A DNA stretch of 64,000 nt, taken from the NCBI GenBank assembly GCA_905250125.1, contig CAJNOL010000699.1:46360-110359 (forward strand). Direction: 5' to 3'. The position numbers were made by a program, and so were the translations under genes. Source of the DNA: Rotaria sordida (lineage: Eukaryota; Rotifera; Eurotatoria; Philodinida; Philodinidae). Below, piece after piece: positions 57,722 through 64,000 of this stretch. Every line of letters begins with the position of its first letter. Position 1 is the first letter of the stretch. Below the pieces are notes generated by a model. It worked only from the letters and a program-made list of their open reading frames with translations. It was not told the DNA's origin and ran no database searches.

Positions 57722-60700
57722 TATCTAGATATATATTATAATAAACTCTTCTCTCGGCATCTTATTCATTTACTTACAATATTCGTTTAATTAATTGTTT
57801 CTGTATTGACGTTTAGAAGAATGAATTGAAAATAGTAACAACTGTGTTCGCGCTTCTTCTTTTTATTTATATGTTTTAACTATCGATTTTTTTGAGTAAA
57901 AAAATATATAAAACGTAAGAACGACGAAAAAAACGGCATGATCACGTGCTCACGTTTTTAGTACAATTGAAAACAGAACTGAATATTGAGTACTTCTATT
58001 CTATTGTAATAATACTCTTTACCTTCTGTCTATACTTTTAAAAAAAGCAGAGAGAGAGAAAGAGAATATTTCTTTTTTTAGCAATTTTAAAAGAATTTCA
58101 TCATAGTTTCAACTAGAAGAACAGTCTGTTAAACAAATAAATAATCAACTCATCAGTTTCTTATGATTAATTGTTGATAGTCATCATTCTCTCCATGGTA
58201 TAAACAATACATCATTTTACTCAAAGATCTTTATCCAACTTTTTACTCGAAATTATTGTCTGGCATGCACATGCTCACGTTTACCACTACATGTGAATGA
58301 ATAAAACCGAGTTTTTTTTTCAGAATCTATAGAATTTTTTGAATGTATCTAAAACCTATATAAATGGTTTTGACTGATTAATGATATAATCAATTGTTTT
58401 TATCTAGATCTATCAGAATAGAAAAATCGAGTAAGAAATATTCTTAAAAAAAGATTTTTTCGACCTTTCCATTAGAACAGTTTCGGAGATCCTTATTAGT
58501 ATATATCCGCTTTACAATTATGGAACCAAGAAGGAAAAAAAATTGAATTGACCCTCTTTTCTACTAGATGAAAGTGTAATAGAAGAGAAAAAATATTGTT
58601 GAAATTTATTATTTTGTCGATGATTTATATTCTTACAATATCAATTTAATCTATTTTCAAAAAAATATATTAGACATAACAAACAAATTTTTTCGATTAA
58701 CAATTTAATCTATGTAGAATTTCAATAGTTTAATCATTGGTACTTTGTTCGATAATACTTACTCTACATAATGCTTCTATATATAATGGATATTCTAATA
58801 AGTATATTTAAATTTATTTTCCTTTTCTATAATTTATCTCATGGTTTGTCTCTATAAAACAATTAAATAAAACTGTTCAAAGTTATGATAGAAAAGAATA
58901 AAGTATAACATAAAGTATTATTGAACAAGGTATCAATGGTAATGGTGAAGATCAAAGGCAAAATACTATTCGTCTCATTTATTTAAATAAAACAAATCTG
59001 AAGTGAAGATGATACTAAAATAAATAAGAAAAATTAAATTAAAGTATTGAAACTCCAGATAGATTAAGTTGTTTTAACTGAAAAATTTCTTTTTTTTATT
59101 TTATTAGACAAATGTCCATTAAATGATTCTGTTCAATATTAGTCATAGCTGAGAATTTATATAAACATAACACATTATAATGCATGTTTTTTTTCTCCTT
59201 TTAAATGAAACAATATCAATCGATCCATACAAAGAAAATTTCACCCCAAAAAAATCCGTTGGAATCTTCTTCGTCTATGTTTGAATAGTAGAATTATGTT
59301 TAAATGTTAATTTCTGTATTGATGTTCAAGAATTTTATTGATAAACTTAATTTGTTGCAAATTATGTTTTTACATACGTTCACTTTTGATTTAACATTAG
59401 GATCGAGAGTTTTATTTTGTTACTATTCGTACATTCCTTCACTTTTCAAAATGAGCTTTGCATAAGTTTATTATCTTCTGCACTTATCAAAGAGATAAAT
59501 ATTTGTCTTTTTTATTATTTTACACTTACTGATAGTTTAAGTGAATTTGTTATGCAATTATGCATTATTGTCACGAGTTAAAATGCATAAAAAAGGGTCA
59601 TATCTATATACGTCTTTTTTTTCTCTGTTCGTTTATGAATTAGTGAAGGTATTCTCTTCAGATAAAATATAAAATGACGCATTAAGATAATGGAAAGGAA
59701 GAAAGAATAGAAAGTAAGATCGAATGTCTTATTTGAAAGTATTTTAAAATATAATGAGATAAGAAATATCGTTTTCATAATATATTTATTATTTCAATTA
59801 ATTAAAAGAAAAATGAACTTTAAAAAGAATAAATTAAGATTTATTTTTAACCAAAATTTGAATGTATTCATTTGAAATATAAAAAAGAAAAATTTCTAAA
59901 AAGTGAATATGATCAATTGACTATTATTATTCTCATTTATTCTCTAATATAATTCATTGATTTTAGACACAAACATCGAATAACATTTAACAATATGATT
60001 TCATTTAATAATATTCAATTCTCTAGATATTAAGTTCGTATGTCATTTATAATAATTTTTTTTTTAATTCAAAAAAAATCTCTATGGCACCACGGAAAAT
60101 CTTGTCAGAAATCGAAGCACCAGACTCTTGAGCACTGGCGTAGACTTCCGTGAAGACAATCATCAAAAATTATTCCCGTAAATTATCAGAAACGTGAACA
60201 AAGTTTACTAATTAGCTATGATTTTATCTAAATTAATTCAGTTATGTCTAATATATATGGTCTCGAGTGCTTAATTGTGTTTTTTAGTGAAAAATTAGTA
60301 TATCAGCTGTGATTCATTATGTGTCTAGACTGATTTTCTTGTACCGCAGATAAATGTTTGTCGTCTTTAAAATGACAATAACAGTTCGAGGAAAAGAAGT
60401 TTTCCTATTTAAAGTGAAAACTGATTTATATTGAAGAGCTTGCGAACTAATTCTGATAGAGAAAAGATCCCAATTTTTTTCCTACGATTTGTTTTGATTA
60501 AAATTTCTCTCTCGTCAGAATCATCGTATCATCGTATGTATAATTCAGTACGTAGATCTCATCGAAATCGAGAACAATTTTTAAATTACTCACGCATGTG
60601 AGGATGTACCGCTAGGATCTATCTGCTTCGTTTCTCAAGTCTGTAGTCCAGTGAGTTTCTTATAATAAAAATCTCATAGGAATCTAAAATTCTTATTTAC

Positions 60701-61439
60701 CAACAGTAATAGTTTCTATTTTTTGGTTTTCTTCGTTGAGATTATCTTTAATCTACTAAAAAATACTGTTGGAAAACCAATAACCAACAGCATGGTCGAC
60801 TTTTTCGATGAAACTACTGAAGAATATTGCAAAATTTGGTGCAATAAAAGGTTATAATCGAAACAATTAGAAAATAGATCCTAATATATTCTTGACATAT
60901 GAAAAATTCTGTCGAATTAATAAAATATGTCGAAGCCTAATAATTCCGCATTGAATTGGTTTGAAACTACAGAATTTTGCAACAGTGAACCACAGGAAAA
61001 TAATAAAAATTTAACTTTAGTGGAAGAAAACGTCGGTTTTCTACTTGAATCTTATCTACTTCAGGACATTCCTAACAAAACCTATTTTTCTCAAATATTT
61101 AAAATATATTGGATAACTTTGTCTTAAATCAGTGCAAAGATTAATGATAGTGACGACTAGAAATTTCAAAAGATTATTTAAACATTTTCTCGGTTTTGAA
61201 AATTTGTAAAAATAAGTATGAAAATATATTAGAGAGTATTTAAATAAAAACTCACCCAAAAATATCCGCGCAAAATTTCAAAGTATCTTTTTGGTTTTTT
61301 GAATCGTTGCGATGATTCAACCGATGAACATATATTTCTACTTCTGATGTCGTGTTACATCTATTCATACTTATAGAAACAAGAGTTTAAAAATAAAAAT
61401 AATCAATAACAATATTAATGATACCATAACATATCGTTT
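57722..61439. other. gene-free AT-rich interval
   Basis: No gene, RNA or clear repeat was supported. Open frames at 59578-59778 and 60927-61127 have no recognisable motif or splice-consistent extension. An LRR-like or membrane-like composition in any of them is attributable to AT-rich codons. Confidence 0.5.
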
Positions 61440-61915
61440 GAATTTTGATTCTATTATTTTATTCGATCTTAATACAAATAGTCATTTTTTTTTTTCATTC
61501 AATAGAGATAAAGTTAGTGTTTCTTTAGTTTTATTTGATCTTTATCAGAAAGATCATTTTTTTTTCATCTAGTATAGTTAGAGTTAGTTTTCCTTTCGTT
61601 ATTTTCCATCTTAATAAAAATAATTCTTTTTTATATGATAAAGATTGAGTTAAGATTCCTCTAGTTTTTATTGCATTTCAATCCGAAAAATCATTTTTTT
61701 TTCATCTAGTGGAGAGATAGATTATTTTTCTTTAGTTTTCATTCCATCTTAATAAACATGATCATTTTCCTCATCTAGTAGAGATAGAGATAATTTTCCT
61801 TTTATTTTATTTCATTCTAATGAAAATAATCATTTTTCCATCTAATAGAGATGGAGTTAGTTCTTCTTTAGCTTTATTCCATCTTAATAGAATCAATCAG
61901 TTTTTTTCGTGGAGT
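61440..61915. repeat. diverged minisatellite, about 69-bp unit, six to seven copies
   Basis: The motif ATCATTTTTTTTCATCTAGT, then AGAGATAGAGTTAGTTTTCC, then TTTAGTTTTATTCCATCTTA recurs at about 61481, 61553, 61621, 61691, 61761, 61829 and 61897, spaced 68-72 bp. Copies differ by roughly 15-25% by eye, including small indels. Nothing in it looks coding. Confidence 0.75.
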
Positions 61916-62141
61916 GTAGTTATATACAGTAGTTAGCTGATTTCACATTGAGTAGATTGAGAAATGTTTTCTCTGTTGACTTTGTTTTAGATGAGGAAAT
62001 GCTTCTTAGATAGGGTACATGGATCTTATATGGACGATTGAATGATATCCCGGTTATCTTTGTTAAGGGTTTCTGTAAGAATGTAGAAATCTAATAAATC
62101 CCTTCTTAAATTCTTTCGTGGAAAATTCGCACCTAGATTCG

Positions 62142-62357
62142 CTTTTCCTATGAGAATCCTCGAAGAGTTCCAAATGATTGATACAACAACTTAGGAACCC
62201 TTGAGAAATAAGGCAAAAGGTGAGAAATATCTGTAGACTGCCTAAGAACTTCCTAGACAGTCTACAGGTATTTCTCACCTTTTTCCCTAGCTTATCAAGG
62301 GTTCCTAAGAGTTTTTATCAATCATTCGGAACTCTCCGAAGGTTCTCATAGGAAAAA
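62142..62357. mobile_element. near-perfect hairpin element with arms of about 100 bp
   Basis: The left arm (62142-62240, CTTTTCCTATGAGAATCC to TATCTGTAGACTG) and the right arm (62256-62357) are reverse complements with about 85% identity, including GGAACCCTTGA, GGTGAGAAATA and TGTAGACTG. The loop is about 15 bp. An RNA from either strand would fold into a long imperfect stem. Flanks show no clear TSD. The following 62380-62600 segment has several GGAACGNNTTC-like small palindromes and may belong to the same element. Confidence 0.75.
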
Positions 62358-63641
62358 CTGATCCAAGAATGCGTTTTTCATCATTTTAAATTGTAACGAC
62401 CAAGAACGCATTCCGAGAACGTGAAAGCCCTTTTTTTTAAGAAAAGAAAACGTTTCTTAAGGATGAGAACGTGTTCTTGACTGTTCCATTTCGGAACGAA
62501 TTCCACTTTTATAGCAAACGTTTTTTTTTTTCTTAAAAAAAGTTTTCTACGAAATTGGAACGCGTTCTTTGCCATTCTTTTTGATAAATATTTTTCACTG
62601 GGTAGCTAGTTCATTTCTACAAAGTACTCCGGAAACGAAAACACCAACATTTCACGCAGTGAGGATCCACACTTTCAGAATTTCACATATTAATTCAAGA
62701 TACACGGCAGTAGATTGAAAATAACCTTACAGAAATATTTTTCGTTGCCCTTTTTTGCAATAATTGATTCATACTGATCTCTGGCAAGCCAATGAGGCCT
62801 CCAGGCACATGGACGTTGGACCCGAGTTCCTATTCTTGGGATTTTCCTAGAAAACCATTTTTCTCGCGATTCGCTTTCTATTTGTTTCTCGCTCTCGAAT
62901 AAGTTTTCTAGACAAACGAAATTTAGATTTAAGTTATTCACTCTGAAAGGTATTCATCAAAGTTTTATATATAAATCTTCTTTTTCTTTAAAACAACTTC
63001 CTTCACTAGAAAAATCAAGCTTCAAAATTGCGATAAACCAACTATTGATTTGAATTCCTCATTATGGAAAACTTCTAGTTGAATTTTCAAAGGCTACGAA
63101 CGTTGATGTCGCTCTATCTATAACTTCTGATCTTTGTGAATGTGCGACTCGGGGTGATTCGGAGAGTCGATCAGCCATACTACTGACAAAAAAATCCTTT
63201 ACCAATATGCACAACCACAATAACTACACTCACATCCTTTGCTATTGTGGTAGAATGATTGAAAACCATTTCCAATTAGACTAAAGAAAAGAAGGTTCTC
63301 TCAAATCAGTGGCGAAGGTAGGAGTTTGGGCGATGTCAACTCAGTCTTCTCTCAATGAACCTTCACTCCCCTCGTCTCACCCTTTCGAATGAAAAATATC
63401 TTTCAAAAATGTAGCAAGGAGGGCTGTAAAAGTGCATAGGAGAGACTTGGCACCTTGGCTTCAACCCAGCACTGAATGGATCACACATTCAGATATAACA
63501 CCCAAAGTACCTTTAGTGGCACTCTGAAATAACTGATACATATGCATTTCTAAATCAGACATCAAGTTCGACCATTTGGGGTAGATAATCTATCGCAAAC
63601 TTTGTTGGAAGTGTCCAAAAGTAGAAAAATAGAAAATTTCG
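62358..63641. other. repeat-like region without genes
   Basis: The stretch 62380-62600 has multiple short palindromes around GAACGNGTTC. The rest up to the LTR has mixed composition and no supportable frame. A minus-strand frame at 62690-62941 has no recognisable motif. Confidence 0.45.
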
Positions 63642-63825
63642 TGTTATATCCTGCCATCTATTCATACAGTTATAACTCTTTCGTGTTCGTGATTGTCTCT
63701 TTCTTTTCTTGTATTCTTTTTGTTATATATATATTTTTGTGAAAGAGAAATAAAAACAGTCAGTTATGCTTCAATAAAAATGAACTCGAACGTCCTTAAG
63801 ATTCAGTGCAAATCAAAGCATAACA
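63642..63825 (+). mobile_element. putative 184-bp LTR of a retrotransposon (5' end)
   Basis: The segment starts TGTTATATCCTGCC and ends AAAGCATAACA, giving TGTTAT/ATAACA terminal inverted repeats. It contains a TATATATATA box (63726-63734 region) and AATAAA polyadenylation signals near 63749 and 63774, in the order expected for U3-R-U5. It is followed after two bases by TGGTGACAGCGG, a typical primer-binding-like start (TGG complements tRNA CCA ends). The internal region and the 3' LTR would lie beyond the window, so gag and pol cannot be judged. Confidence 0.6.
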
Positions 63826-63827
63826 AG

Positions 63828-63840
63828 TGGTGACAGCGGT
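63828..63840 (+). other. candidate primer-binding site
   Basis: TGGTGACAGCGGT begins 2 nt after the putative LTR end. The tRNA that would prime here cannot be named with confidence. After it the sequence is T-rich and no open frame reaches the window edge. Confidence 0.5.
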
Positions 63841-64000
63841 TTAAAAGAAGCAAAAATTTTTTTTTCTTCTTTTTTTTAATTCAACAACGATTATATTTAT
63901 AATTTCTTAACGAAGGAATCCTTCTTACTCAGGAGTTGATTCTGTCCTACACATTCAACGACGAAATTTAATTTCCAATTATGACTAATGATGATTCACC

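Overview
The window is AT-rich invertebrate nuclear DNA, about 70% A+T by eye, and most resembles a bdelloid rotifer such as Rotaria. The organism is inferred, not proven. The reasons are: short GT-AG introns of 50-100 bp; 3' splice-acceptor signals 0-21 nt upstream of most start codons, as expected where mRNAs receive a trans-spliced leader; a decayed gene of the ADP-ribosyltransferase/TPR type that I recall as abundant in bdelloids; hairpins built on TGTGGG-like units, which I recall as the bdelloid telomere repeat; and decayed mariner and foldback elements.

Left third (1-31 kb). The first 5.9 kb has no supportable gene. A three-exon gene (5956-7908, +) encodes a 340-residue, possibly myristoylated, coiled-coil-rich protein. 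A tandem family of three four-exon genes for a small four-helix membrane protein follows on the minus strand (copies A 8583-12620, B 17060-19420, C 23609-26075). Exon 1 (47 codons) and exon 2 (56 codons) keep the same length in all copies. A single-exon ELO fatty-acid elongase gene (15208-15957, -) lies between A and B. Upstream of B and C lies a shared block (about 20.26-22.08 kb and 28.56-30.31 kb) with a 203-bp tract that differs at one base. A mariner-type MITE abuts the splice acceptor of exon 2 in copy A. Both 100-N runs are scaffold gaps; comparison of A with B suggests the first is almost empty.

Middle (31-47 kb), the gene-rich part: a minus-strand ORF with one in-frame TGA (31946-32443); a secreted, N-glycosylated, Cys-rich protein (33717-34589); a glycine-rich-domain protein of the GRDP/DUF1399 type (37100-38053); a ten-exon Rel/NF-kB-like factor with an altered DNA-recognition loop (38899-40737); a split signal-peptide remnant (42659-42928); and an F-box protein whose 15 leucine-rich repeats are each encoded by their own exon (43239-46673).

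Right part (47-64 kb) is largely decayed: a frameshifted hevein-like gene, an ART/TPR pseudogene, a mariner pseudogene broken by a foldback element, a mucin-like secreted protein gene with one in-frame TGA (52720-53661), a small hydrophilic LEA-like gene (57515-57721), a 69-bp minisatellite, a large hairpin, and at the edge an LTR followed by a primer-binding-like site. Nine hairpins with telomere-like arms are confined to 31.4-51.8 kb and mostly lie between genes.

The genes do not form an evident pathway. Exon structures were worked out by hand from reading frame, phase and GT-AG signals, and by comparing the copies.
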